From JAEZPW01 sp035629075 (lineage in GTDB: Bacteria > Acidobacteriota > Terriglobia > Terriglobales > Acidobacteriaceae), in the NCBI GenBank assembly GCA_035629075.1, contig DASPIK010000010.1, positions 65,716 to 129,715 of the forward strand: a DNA stretch of 64,000 nt. Direction: 5' to 3'. How positions within the stretch are numbered: position 1 is the stretch's first letter; each line of letters begins with the position of its first letter. The translations under genes were made by a program, and so were the position numbers. Shown one piece after another: positions 16,627-24,849 of the stretch. The notes beneath the pieces are model-generated. The model was not told the DNA's origin and did no database searches. It saw only the letters and a list, made by a program, of their open reading frames with translations.

Positions 16627-17619
16627 TCATCGGTTGACAGGTTGCGCTTGCAGGTTGCGAAGCGTTTCGGGGGAGTGGTTTGCTAGTGAGTAGTCCCAGA
16701 GGACTTCGGATTTTTCGATGTGCTCTTCGGCTTCGGCCGGCGGGAGAGTGCGGATCAGGAAGTTCTTCTTATCGGCTTTGTCTTCGCCGTAAGTGACGTA
16801 GTAGCTCTCGCCTCCCTTGAGAGCAACGTGGAACAGGTCGGCGGGCTTGGCTTTGGCGATCTTCTCGTTTTTGGCAGCTTTGCCGGTGCGAAGCCAGTAA
16901 TTGCCGGGCGGCAGTTCGATGCGTACCGCGAGTTCCGGCAGCAAGAAGTAATGAGCTTCGCCGACCATGAACTTCACTTCGAATGGCGGACCCGGAACCG
17001 CGTCCATGAACAGGTAGATGTATGCGACGTCAGTGCGCGGCTGCGGCGGCGGTGGCTGATGCGCTGCCAACTCCGCGGTTTTGACGTTGATGTCATCGAC
17101 CATCCACGCAGGGATACGAATGCCCTTTGGAATTGTGGCTTCCTCGCCACGTCGCATACTGCCAAGCAAGACGGCACCGAAGCCCATCATGGCGGCACGA
17201 TCCAAGTCAACCGAGTTGCCGGCGTCGAGGTTGACGTGGGAGATGATGGGCACCTTGTGTCCCGTAACGAGTTGAACGCTCTCGAAGTTGAGGCGAAGCA
17301 CGCCGCCCTTGCCCAGGCGACCGGCACGCTCAGAGATCTCGAGTTTGGCAATCGCGGGTGCTCCCTTGGCGATCACGACCAGATTGCCTGCCACGACCGG
17401 GCGAATAACTTCGAATTCCAGAACGTCGCCGACCTTGTTCTTTTGCGACGAGACGACCTGTTTGGAGCGCAGCACAAGCTGGAGGTCTTTCTTGAGCACG
17501 ACCTGGTCGTCGGCGACTTCGACAAAGCTGGCTGGCGACGCAGACGAGTCTCTTAGCTGGGCGGCGGAATGGAGGCAAAACGCCAAGACCACCGCGGTGA
17601 CGAGGGTTGCAAGTTTCAC
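16627..17619 (-). CDS. Secreted hypothetical protein
   Basis: An exported protein of about 330 residues. The GTG at 17619 is preferred over the ATG two codons earlier because GAGGAG lies 6 nt before it but directly abuts the ATG. It has a signal peptide (K-L-A-T-L-V-T-A-V-V-L-A-F-C-L-H-S-A-A-Q). The middle part (about 25-160) has many beta-type repeats about storage or trafficking-like values (G-D-V-L-E-F-E-V-I-R-P, V-I-A-K-G-A-P-A-I-A), as in secreted proteins of unknown function found in Acidobacteria. The C-terminal part (about 195-290) resembles DUF2846-like domains (Y-I-Y-L-F ... I-E-L-P-P-G-N-Y-W-L-R ... G-G-E-S-Y-Y-V-T-Y). That link is tentative. No operon partner. Confidence 0.72.
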   Translation of the reverse strand: MKLATLVTAVVLAFCLHSAAQLRDSSASPASFVEVADDQVVLKKDLQLVLRSKQVVSSQKNKVGDVLEFEVIRPVVAGNLVVIAKGAPAIAKLEISERAGRLGKGGVLRLNFESVQLVTGHKVPIISHVNLDAGNSVDLDRAAMMGFGAVLLGSMRRGEEATIPKGIRIPAWMVDDINVKTAELAAHQPPPPQPRTDVAYIYLFMDAVPGPPFEVKFMVGEAHYFLLPELAVRIELPPGNYWLRTGKAAKNEKIAKAKPADLFHVALKGGESYYVTYGEDKADKKNFLIRTLPPAEAEEHIEKSEVLWDYSLANHSPETLRNLQAQPVNR

Positions 17620-17776
17620 AGGCATCTCCTCACAAGCGAGCGCAATTATCACAGGAGGTCGGCGGCCGGGAAAGCGTGCCGCGCTCACCGTCGCTACTTT
17701 CCAAACGATGGAACTCCAAAAGGGGAAAGGTGAGTGATAGGCGCGAGGGGAAATAAAAACGATCGTTCTGCGGCGC

Positions 17777-17804
17777 AAAGAAAAGGGCGACCGCGAGGCC
17801 GCCC
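17777..17804 (-). terminator. Intrinsic terminator of the BON-domain protein gene
   Basis: On the minus strand GGGCGGCC-TCGC-GGTCGCCC (8-bp stem with one G-U pair) is followed by TTTTCTTT, 22 nt after the stop of the 17826-19436 gene. Confidence 0.87.
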
Positions 17805-17825
17805 TGATGTTCGATCCACGTTGTG

Positions 17826-19436
17826 TTACCGCTGCGGTGGAGGCGTGGTCTGCGGCGTGGAAGGCTGCTGGCTGGTGCCGGTGCCGGTGCTGCCTGGGGT
17901 GGTCCCGGTGGTCGACCCGGTAGTGCCCATCGAACCGGACGAACCAGTCGTCCCCGAAGTGCTGCCGCTGGTGTCTGAAGAGCCGGGCATTCCTGCGCTG
18001 GCTCCGGAGCCGCGGCCGCTGACGGTGAGGTTGTCGACTACTTTACGGCCACCAGCATAAGACTCAGCGATGCGCTTTGCGGTCTGCCTTTCCTTGCCAG
18101 TCAGAACCGTGCCCGACAACTGGATCTGGGTGTCGGTCACGACAACGTTGATGTTCTGATTAGCGAGGCTTGCATCGTTGCGAAGGGCCGTCTGGATCTG
18201 GCCCTGAAGCGAAGAGGCGTCAGCCGTGCTCACGTCACCGGACGTGGTGCTATCGGTGGTGCCCATCGAGCCAGTAGAAGTCTGTCCGGTCGTGCCGGAC
18301 TGAGTTCCGCTCGTCCCCGTCTGGCCCGAGGTCCCGGTGGTACCAGACTGACCGGAGCCGATGCCCGAAGAAGTTCCGGAGATACCCGACGTTCCTGTGC
18401 TGCTACCCACGGAGCCGGTCGTGCCCGACTGCATGCCGGTGGTGGTCTGACCGCTGACGCCGCCCGTAGTACCGGTGGTTTGACCGCTCACGCCGCCAGT
18501 GGTGCCGCTGGTCTGACCAGATGTGCCGCTCGGAGTGGAGACACCCTGCGAAGCAGAGACGCCACCGGGCGCGGTTATCGGAGCCGAACCCATCGTTCCA
18601 GGCTCCGCACTCTGAGTTGAGGAAGTGGTAGTGGATGTCGTCGAAGTTGTGGTAGAGGTGCTGCCGGTCTGTCCTACTGTGCCGGACGAGGTGCTCGATT
18701 GTGCGCTTGGGTCAGTGCTGCTGGAACTGCTGCTCGTCTGTCCGCTTGGGGTGCTGGATGTGCTGCTTGAGGTGCTGGGTGATGTGCTCGGACTGGTGCT
18801 GGGCGCTGTGCTTGTGCTTGATCCGGCCTGCCCCATAGCGCTAGTTCCGGTTGCTGTTCCAGCCTCGGCCGCTGTGTTGCCGGAGATGCTCCCGGCGGTG
18901 TTGCTCTGTTGTTCCGCCGTGCCTGAGCTTCCGCTTACAGGAGCAGAATCAGACGTGTTGGCGGCGCTGGCCCCGCCGGGACGAACCGTGAGATTCTCGC
19001 GAACGCTGCGCACACCCTGAAGAGACTTCGCCATTTTCTTGGCCTGCTTGCGGTCGTCTTTGCTGGCGACTGAGCCGCTCAGGGTGGCCACGCCGTTCTC
19101 GACACTTACCTGGACGTTGTTGAATTCGCTGCGTGCGGAAAACTGTTGCTGAAGTTGTTGCTGCAGCGTGCTGTCGTCCACAGTGGGAGCATTGCTGGTC
19201 TGCTGCTGCCGAACCTGGTCGTCGATGCCGGTCTGCCCGCCGCTCATGCCGGGCTCACCCACGCCGGGGATGTGATCCGGGTGCTGCTGGCCCGTACCGG
19301 GCTGCCCCATGCCTGGCTGGCCGGTCTGCACGCCCATGTCGCTGGGCCGCTGAGGCGCTCCGCCCGGGGTCATTTGGCCAGCAGCGAATGTTGTTGCAGC
19401 CGCCAACGCCAATGTGAGAACAAAAGGATGCTTCAT
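17826..19436 (-). CDS. Exported protein with two BON domains and a long Ser/Thr/Gly linker
   Basis: A 536-residue secreted protein. The signal peptide is residues 1-20 (M-K-H-P-F-V-L-T-L-A-L-A-A-A-T-T-F-A-A-G). Two BON (OsmY-type) domains lie at about 88-152 (Q-V-S-V-E-N-G-V-A-T-L-S-G-S-V ... V-R-S-V-R-E-N-L-T-V) and about 407-474 (I-N-V-V-V-T-D-T-Q-I-Q-L-S-G-T-V ... R-K-V-V-D-N-L-T-V). They are separated by about 250 residues almost wholly made of Ser, Thr, Gly and Gln, and followed by a similar tail. BON domains are thought to bind phospholipid surfaces in the periplasm; the linker could span cell-wall distance. The linker is likely to vary in length between strains because it is built of short repeats such as G-T-T-G-x-V-S-G-Q-T. 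Confidence 0.85.
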   Translation of the reverse strand: MKHPFVLTLALAAATTFAAGQMTPGGAPQRPSDMGVQTGQPGMGQPGTGQQHPDHIPGVGEPGMSGGQTGIDDQVRQQQTSNAPTVDDSTLQQQLQQQFSARSEFNNVQVSVENGVATLSGSVASKDDRKQAKKMAKSLQGVRSVRENLTVRPGGASAANTSDSAPVSGSSGTAEQQSNTAGSISGNTAAEAGTATGTSAMGQAGSSTSTAPSTSPSTSPSTSSSTSSTPSGQTSSSSSSTDPSAQSSTSSGTVGQTGSTSTTTSTTSTTTSSTQSAEPGTMGSAPITAPGGVSASQGVSTPSGTSGQTSGTTGGVSGQTTGTTGGVSGQTTTGMQSGTTGSVGSSTGTSGISGTSSGIGSGQSGTTGTSGQTGTSGTQSGTTGQTSTGSMGTTDSTTSGDVSTADASSLQGQIQTALRNDASLANQNINVVVTDTQIQLSGTVLTGKERQTAKRIAESYAGGRKVVDNLTVSGRGSGASAGMPGSSDTSGSTSGTTGSSGSMGTTGSTTGTTPGSTGTGTSQQPSTPQTTPPPQR

Positions 19437-19669
19437 GGTCGGTATACTCCCTCGGTGTTGTTTGCCAGAGATTGGGCGACATGCCCTTGACGAAGAAGCG
19501 CGGTTGATACGAATTGCTGTTACGGATGTGATGCGAGGGCGGGGGTAGGGGTGGTCAGACGAAGCTGCCCAACTTATTCATTCGAGCGCCCGAGAATGTT
19601 CTCTTTTCCCGTCCCACGCTCCCTTTAGGCCCGTTGAAGGCTGGTTCCTCTATCACTTAGACTGTCGAT

Positions 19670-20632
19670 ATGCACGCGCATGCTCATGGGGATGGTCACG
19701 AGCACGGGCACACAGATCCGCGCAGGAAGGCGCGCGTCCTGCGGATCTCGCTGGTACTCACATCGGCCTACATTCTCGTGCTGGTGATCGCAGGCCTGAA
19801 GTCAAATTCGCTGGCTCTGCTTTCCGAAGCTGCTCACAACGTTTCGGACTTTCTGGCACTGCTTCTCTCGCTTTTTGCCGTGTACCTGGAAGCGCGACCG
19901 CCGAGCGCAACGAAGACTTACGGCTACAGTCGCGCGGGAGTCCTGGCCGCGTTCATCAATTCGGCTACGCTGGTGCTGATCGCGTTCTACATCTTCTACG
20001 AGGCTTTTGAGCGGCTGAAGCATCCGCAGGACATCCACGCCGGGACGATGATCTGGGTTGCAGGAGTCGGTGTACTCCTGAACGGCTTCATCGCACTGAT
20101 GCTCTGGGCTGGGCACCGCGACGTCAACATTCGCAGCGCTTTTCTGCACGAGATCGGTGACACGCTCTCGACGGCGGCGGTCATTGTGGGCGGCTGGGTG
20201 ATCGTCTACACGGGACAGCAGTGGATCGACTCGGCGCTGTCGTTCGGCATCGGCGCGCTGATCCTGTGGTCTTCGTTCGGCATCATTCGTGAAACGCTGA
20301 ACATACTGTTGGAAGGCACTCCGACGGGCATGGAGCTGGAGAAGATCGCCGACGCGATTGCAGCAGTGCCCGGAGTTCGCGACGTGCACGACCTACACGT
20401 GTGGACGATCGGATCGAACATGCACGCACTGTCGTCACACGTGATCATTGCGGACATTCCTCCGTCCGAAAGCGAACACATCCTGCGCAATGTGAAAGAG
20501 ACATTGCGAACCGGATTCAATATCGAACACACAACGCTGCAGTTCGAGCATGAAGTGTGCGAGGAGGCCCACGGATGCGTGGTGCCCTTGAACGGCCACA
20601 CGGGGCAGCGGCGGAACGGAAATCAACATTGA
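19670..20632 (+). CDS. Cation diffusion facilitator transporter (CzcD/ZitB type)
   Basis: A 320-residue CDF metal/proton antiporter in the inner membrane, exporting Zn2+ or a similar divalent cation. A His-rich N-terminus (M-H-A-H-A-H-G-D-G-H-E-H-G-H) precedes six transmembrane helices. The metal sites are visible as A-A-H-N-V-S-D-F in helix 2 and H-E-I-G-D-T-L-S-T in helix 5. The cytoplasmic C-terminal domain (V-R-D-V-H-D-L-H-V-W-T-I-G) is typical of the CzcD subfamily. The gene is followed after 112 nt by a YtkA-like lipoprotein, and the pair may handle metal stress together. The His pair in H-x3-D suggests Zn2+ over Mn2+. Confidence 0.94.
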   Translation: MHAHAHGDGHEHGHTDPRRKARVLRISLVLTSAYILVLVIAGLKSNSLALLSEAAHNVSDFLALLLSLFAVYLEARPPSATKTYGYSRAGVLAAFINSATLVLIAFYIFYEAFERLKHPQDIHAGTMIWVAGVGVLLNGFIALMLWAGHRDVNIRSAFLHEIGDTLSTAAVIVGGWVIVYTGQQWIDSALSFGIGALILWSSFGIIRETLNILLEGTPTGMELEKIADAIAAVPGVRDVHDLHVWTIGSNMHALSSHVIIADIPPSESEHILRNVKETLRTGFNIEHTTLQFEHEVCEEAHGCVVPLNGHTGQRRNGNQH

Positions 20633-20673
20633 GTCTATGGGCGGGGCTGGCCCGTTTTGCTATACCAGGCGTC

Positions 20674-20695
20674 GGACGGGGCACAGCCCCCGTCC
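20674..20695. repeat. Inverted repeat GGACGGGG-CACAGC-CCCCGTCC
   Basis: An imperfect hairpin-forming element between the CDF and YtkA-like genes, without a T-run. The same core (ACGGGGCACAG) recurs at 21709 inside the DNA ligase gene, and a relative (TAGGACGGGC) is found at 23062 and 24773. It is therefore better seen as an intergenic repeat family than a terminator. Confidence 0.6.
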
Positions 20696-20744
20696 CACAC
20701 CACTGTTGAAGCACTCTTAAATCAACAAGCGGAGCGTATTCGGC

Positions 20745-21185
20745 ATGAATAAGCGATTCGGTTTTCTGTTCGCGGCTGTCTTACTAGCAACTGGGCTAAT
20801 CACAACTCTTTCATTGATCGGCTGCAGCGGAAAACCTCATGGGCACGGCACCGCTGCACAGACCGAGCCGCTGCCGCCTTCGCCTTGGGATATGGCGTTT
20901 ACAACGGAGCCCGCGCAGCCGAAGTACGGACAGGAAACCGTGTTTCGTGTCAGCCTGCAGGACGACTCCGGCAAGCCGATGCCCGGAGCCAAGGTCGAGG
21001 CCGACCTGAAGATGAAGGGGCACGACATGGGGAAAAACATCGTGTCACTCATAGATAATGGCCAGGGCATATACGAAGGCAAGGGGAAGTTCACGATGGC
21101 CGGGCCGTGGGACGTTGTCGTGATCGCAAACAAGGATGGCAAGGGCGGCGCGCAAACATTCAATGTGGTGGCGAGGAAAGATTGA
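20745..21185 (+). CDS. YtkA/FixH-like lipoprotein
   Basis: A 146-residue predicted lipoprotein with lipobox L-S-L-I-G-C near Cys27 and a His-containing linker (G-K-P-H-G-H-G). The mature domain fits YtkA-like/FixH-type Ig folds: W-D-M-A-F-T-T-E-P-A-Q-P-K-Y-G-Q-E-T-V-F-R-V-S-L-Q-D, G-K-P-M-P-G-A-K-V-E-A-D-L-K-M, the metal-ligand-like M-K-G-H-D-M, and G-Q-G-I-Y-E-G-K-G-K-F-T-M-A-G-P-W-D-V-V-V. The M-x2-H-x-M spacing suggests copper handling in the periplasm, which is inference. The stop codon is the first TGA of a TGATT-rich repeat. Its position after a CDF transporter supports a metal-related role. Confidence 0.82.
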   Translation: MNKRFGFLFAAVLLATGLITTLSLIGCSGKPHGHGTAAQTEPLPPSPWDMAFTTEPAQPKYGQETVFRVSLQDDSGKPMPGAKVEADLKMKGHDMGKNIVSLIDNGQGIYEGKGKFTMAGPWDVVVIANKDGKGGAQTFNVVARKD

Positions 21186-21214
21186 TTGAATTGATTGGTT
21201 GGATGATTTGATGG
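21179..21214 (+). repeat. TGATT-rich repeat at the YtkA-like gene stop codon
   Basis: The sequence GATTGATTGAATTGATTGG then TTGGATGATTTGATGG begins at the last Asp codon and includes the stop. It is the same family and orientation relative to the gene as at purF. Confidence 0.6.
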
Positions 21215-21317
21215 AAATCGGGCAATCTGGCTTCGCGTCACCGATTCGCGGAATTTGGCAACTGCTGTGAGGGCAGAGTTTCCTTCAGCATCTTCGTAAC
21301 GCAAACACAAAATGCAT

Positions 21318-21345
21318 AGATCCTTCGCTCCGCTCAGGATGACTT
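21318..21345. repeat. Palindromic intergenic element GATCCTTCGCTCCGCTCAGGATGAC
   Basis: ATCCT-TCGCTCCGCTC-AGGAT is an imperfect inverted repeat close to the end of the DNA ligase gene. A second copy with changes on both arms (ATCCC ... GGGAT) lies at 26050-26072. The paired changes keep the stem. Confidence 0.6.
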
Positions 21346-21349
21346 GTCT

Positions 21350-23392
21350 TTATGCTGTCTGTGGTAATTCGCGCTGCCGTTCGTAGATCTCGCGCACGCG
21401 GTCAAGGGTGTCAGCCTCATCGGGTGATTTGTCGGGCCGAAGGCGAACGATGCGGGGGAAGCGCAGTGCATAACCGCTGTTATGGCGGTCGCCGCGCATG
21501 ATGGCGTTGAATGCCACTTCGATCACGATCTTCGGTTCCACCTGCCGCACCCATCCATCGTCTTGGACCGTGTGCTGTTCAAACCATTCCGACATCTTCA
21601 AGATCTCGGCGTCGGTGAGGCCGGTATAGGCCTTGCCGATATTGAGCAGCGGTTCGCCGGAAGGCGTGCGGGGGAGCGTGCTGGACGTTTCTGTCGAGAC
21701 CGGAGTAGGACGGGGCACAGTACCCCATTCAGACGATTTATCGCGCACCGCGAACGTGTAGTCGCTCAAGATGCCGGCGCGCTTGCCGTGACCAGGCTCA
21801 ACGGCGGTTACGACAACGTCGAGCGTTGCTAGTTCCCGCTTCAACTTCAGCCACGATTTGCCGCGCCGCCCGGGCGTGTAAGGCGACTGCATATCCTTAA
21901 TCATCAGGCCTTCGTTGCCGCGGGCCTGCGCGCTGTCGAACATCTCGGCAAGATGGCGCGGCGAGTCGGCGTGAAGCACCGGCGCGCGAATGATCAAGGA
22001 CTTGTGAGCGGATGACTGCATGGACGGGTGATCGGACGAAAGATCGGATGAACGCATGAGCGGATGAACGGATGATCTGTCCTGGACGAGTTGTGCATCG
22101 TCGGCAGATTCAGGAGGCGCGTCGAAGTCGAACTTGTGCTGGTGATCTTCGTAAGGCCGGAGCTTGCGCGTGCGTTTAATGCCAGCTTGCAGGAACTGCG
22201 GCGAGAGGAAGAGTTCGTTGAGCAGCTTTGTGCGTTCCTGAAGCGGCCTGTCGATGACTAGGTCGCCGCGAGCGTAGAGGACGTCGAAAACAACGTAGGC
22301 TACCGGGAAGTCGCGCTGGATTTTTGCTGTTGGGCGTTTGCGGCCGAGGCGCTGTTGAAGGGCGGTGAAGGGCAGGGCGCGGCCGAAGTTTTCGCCGGTG
22401 AAGTCCCAGGCGAGTATTTCGCCGTCGAAGATCACGTCGGGGAATGCCGCCAGCGGATCGAGCAACTCAGGGAATGACTCGCTGATTTCGTCGAACGTGC
22501 GCGAAAACAGGCGGACGTCACCGTGGGCCACGTGTGCCTGGGCGCGAATTCCGTCGTACTTGTCTTCGATCTGCGCGTAGTGAAAGAACTCGAAGGCCTC
22601 GGTGGAGGTCTCGACAGGACTGGCGAGCATAAAGCCGATGGGGTGCAGCAGGCGCATGCGGGCTTCCGAGAGGCGGTGCTCGGCGGCGAGGCGGAGCGTC
22701 TGGCCGATATCGCCGAGCATCATGTTGGCGCGCTGAACTTGCCGCACCGGGTCGCCGTAAGCAACGGCAATGGCCTCCTCGACCAGGCTCTCTTTCAAGC
22801 CGATACGCAGCTCGCCGGTCATGATCTTGATCAGGTACTTGGCTTCGAGCGGCGTTGCTCGACTGAGCAGATCGCGAAGTGAGTGAGCCTTGGCCGCCAC
22901 ACCCCGGGCTGCGGCAATGGCGCGGAAGGCGTGAGCGGCTTCGAGCACGGTGATCCGCGCTTGTACTGCAGAGGAAGAAGAGGAACCGGATGAGTCACTC
23001 AAATTCGCATTCTGGTCTTTTGCGCCCTCTCGTTCCGGAGAAGACTGCGGCACATCGTGTGTAGGACGGGCGAACGCCGCAGCAGGGCTGAATACGGGGA
23101 CGGAGAGAACATCGAATGCAGCGGCGCCGAGGTCTCCGTAGCGGCGGTAAGCGGCGCTGAGCGCGTCACCGGACTGGCCGGAGAGTTCAGCGACGACGTG
23201 CCAGAGCAGGCGGCCTCCGACCTGAAGGGTGGTTTCTTCGTAGGCCGGGAAGGGGCGTCCTGAGAAGAAGACGGCTGAAATGGCGGATTCTTCTACGCTG
23301 CGCGAACGAAAGTAGTCCGCCAGGAGGCGAACCTTTTCGAGCTTCTTGGTTGTGGCCGCGATCGCTTCGGCAGTTTGAGCAAAAGCCTGCAT
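21350..23392 (-). CDS. ATP-dependent DNA ligase with repeat-derived inserts
   Basis: A 680-residue ATP-dependent ligase of the archaeal/LigB-like type: N-terminal DNA-binding domain (1-260), nucleotidyltransferase domain with the adenylated lysine in K-Y-D-G (278-281) and R-x-F-S-R-T, E-I-L-A-W-D (motif III), N-E-G-L-M-I-K-D (motif IV, 493-500) and W-L-K-L-K (motif V, 514-518), then the OB domain ending V-E-P-K-I-V-I-E-V-A-F and R-F-P-R-I-V-R-L-R. It seals nicks outside the replicative NAD-dependent system. Three low-complexity segments interrupt it: about 105-146 (Ser run), about 428-466 (S-S-V-H-P-L-M-R-S-S-D type) and about 552-580 (W-G-T-V-P-R-P-T-P-V). Their DNA looks like intergenic repeats read in frame. 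A Ku or LigD partner is not in this window. Confidence 0.92.
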   Translation of the reverse strand: MQAFAQTAEAIAATTKKLEKVRLLADYFRSRSVEESAISAVFFSGRPFPAYEETTLQVGGRLLWHVVAELSGQSGDALSAAYRRYGDLGAAAFDVLSVPVFSPAAAFARPTHDVPQSSPEREGAKDQNANLSDSSGSSSSSAVQARITVLEAAHAFRAIAAARGVAAKAHSLRDLLSRATPLEAKYLIKIMTGELRIGLKESLVEEAIAVAYGDPVRQVQRANMMLGDIGQTLRLAAEHRLSEARMRLLHPIGFMLASPVETSTEAFEFFHYAQIEDKYDGIRAQAHVAHGDVRLFSRTFDEISESFPELLDPLAAFPDVIFDGEILAWDFTGENFGRALPFTALQQRLGRKRPTAKIQRDFPVAYVVFDVLYARGDLVIDRPLQERTKLLNELFLSPQFLQAGIKRTRKLRPYEDHQHKFDFDAPPESADDAQLVQDRSSVHPLMRSSDLSSDHPSMQSSAHKSLIIRAPVLHADSPRHLAEMFDSAQARGNEGLMIKDMQSPYTPGRRGKSWLKLKRELATLDVVVTAVEPGHGKRAGILSDYTFAVRDKSSEWGTVPRPTPVSTETSSTLPRTPSGEPLLNIGKAYTGLTDAEILKMSEWFEQHTVQDDGWVRQVEPKIVIEVAFNAIMRGDRHNSGYALRFPRIVRLRPDKSPDEADTLDRVREIYERQRELPQTA
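22006..22077 (-). repeat. GGATGAAC-type repeat inside the ligase reading frame
   Basis: Plus-strand units GAGCGGATGA, ATCGGACGA, GATCGGATGA, GAGCGGATGA and ACGGATGAT repeat with a period of about 8-12 bp. They are translated on the minus strand as Ser/His/Pro/Met-rich residues 440-465, between ligase motifs III and IV. Confidence 0.7.
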
Positions 23393-23607
23393 TCTCTTAC
23401 TGAGATGCCGGGGTGGGGAAACCTATCGTAGAGGACACGCGGACGCAGGGGAACCGGGGGAGTCCCGTTCGGGAGAATCGGCGATTGAAGAAACGACGCG
23501 AGGCATAGAGCGGCCCTCCAGCCGTGATAGGTTTCCCGGCGGGATGGCTGCTGGATGTCGTACAATACGTGTATCACCTGGTTAACGGGCATCATCTAAT
23601 ACTCTGC

Positions 23608-24636
23608 ATGTTTAAGTGGCGGAAAAATCTGCGTTTTTTGGCGGCGCTTCAGCTCGTGCCGGCGCTGGAGAGCGGTGAAGAAACGCTGGTAGGCGGGCAG
23701 GCCGTGCTTGAGGGCGTCATGATGCGCTCTCCTCATGCATGGGGCATTGCCGTGCGCAAGCCTTCGGGCGAAGTGGCTACTCATTCGGAACCGCTGGATC
23801 GGCCCTCGGAAAAGCATAAGTGGATGGGCTGGCCGGTGCTGCGGGGCGTCGTGACCATGGGGCACGCGATGAAGCTCGGCTTCCGCGCGCTGAAGTTCTC
23901 CGCGAACGTTGCGCTGGACGAGGCGCAACCCGATACCAAACCGGAAGAGAAGTTACAGCTCAGCGGCTGGCTGATGGCGCTGAACATCGTCATCTCTCTC
24001 GGGTTTTTCATCTTTATGTATAAGTTCCTGCCGCTGCTGGCGGCGACGGAATTGAAAAACCTGAATCCGATATTCGACAGCCAGATCGCGTTCAACGTGG
24101 TTGACGGCATCATTCGCATTCTGCTGTTCCTGCTGTTCATCTGGTCGACGTCACTTTGGAAGGACCTGCGGCGGGTTTACGAATACCACGGGGCCGAGCA
24201 CAAGACGGTGTTCGCGTTCGAGTCGGGCGACCAGCTCACGATCCCGAATGCGCAGAAGTTTTCGACATTCCACCCGCGCTGCGGCACCAGCTTCCTCATG
24301 ACCGTGATGCTGATCTCGATCGTGGTTTACACGCTGGTTCCGGTGCATACATTCTGGTCGCGGTTTGCGATCCGGATCGTGCTGCTGCCGGTGATCGCGG
24401 GCCTGTCGTACGAGATTATTCGCTTCGCGGCTAAGGCTAGGGCCAAGGCGCTGAACAGTGGGAAGTCCGTAGGATTCGGATCGATGCTGTTCACGGCGCT
24501 CACGGCTCCAGGGCTCTGGTTGCAGAGGATTACGACGCAGCCTCCGGCTGACGACCAGGTGGAATGCGCAATCGTTGCGCTTAATGCTTCGATGGAAATC
24601 GAGAAGCAGCGCGGCGGGGAAATGGTGTTGGCATGA
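23608..24636 (+). CDS. DUF1385 membrane protein (YqhQ-like)
   Basis: A 342-residue inner-membrane protein of the DUF1385 family. I start it at the ATG at 23608 (M-F-K-W-R-K-N). The family signature is G-G-Q-A-V-L-E-G-V-M-M-R-S-P near the N-terminus, R-G-V-V-T-M-G-H-A-M-K, then hydrophobic helices and R-V-Y-E-Y-H-G-A-E-H-K-T-V-F-A-F-E, H-P-R-C-G-T-S-F-L and P-G-L-W-L-Q-R-I-T-T-Q-P-P-A-D-D-Q-V-E-C-A. Its function is not established. The place just before prfA is conserved in many bacteria, and in Bacillus its relative YqhQ is encoded apart. The gap of about 210 nt before prfA suggests a separate or internal promoter. Confidence 0.92.
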   Translation: MFKWRKNLRFLAALQLVPALESGEETLVGGQAVLEGVMMRSPHAWGIAVRKPSGEVATHSEPLDRPSEKHKWMGWPVLRGVVTMGHAMKLGFRALKFSANVALDEAQPDTKPEEKLQLSGWLMALNIVISLGFFIFMYKFLPLLAATELKNLNPIFDSQIAFNVVDGIIRILLFLLFIWSTSLWKDLRRVYEYHGAEHKTVFAFESGDQLTIPNAQKFSTFHPRCGTSFLMTVMLISIVVYTLVPVHTFWSRFAIRIVLLPVIAGLSYEIIRFAAKARAKALNSGKSVGFGSMLFTALTAPGLWLQRITTQPPADDQVECAIVALNASMEIEKQRGGEMVLA

Positions 24637-24772
24637 AGAAGCGCTATCAGTTCGTAGTGGTCAGTTCTCAGACATTCTTCCATTAGCAGGACCCTGCGTG
24701 CGTCCGCACGCCTCCACTCTGTTCCGCTTACAATAGAATCACGCACGAGGATCAAAGACCCACCGTTTCGCC

Positions 24773-24799
24773 TAGGACGGGCGAAGGATGGGGCACCCC
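24773..24799. repeat. TAGGACGGGC / GGATGGGGCACCCC element upstream of prfA
   Basis: TAGGACGGGCGAAGGATGGGG then CACCCC, containing the GGGG-CA-CCCC inverted repeat. It shares TAGGACGGG with copies at 21707 and 23062 inside the ligase gene. It lies about 50 nt before the prfA start, so it is transcribed in the prfA leader or overlaps its promoter. Confidence 0.5.
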
Positions 24800-24849
24800 A
24801 GGTTATGGGGAACTCCGGCTCCAACGAGAGCCGAGAACTGAGAACTTCC

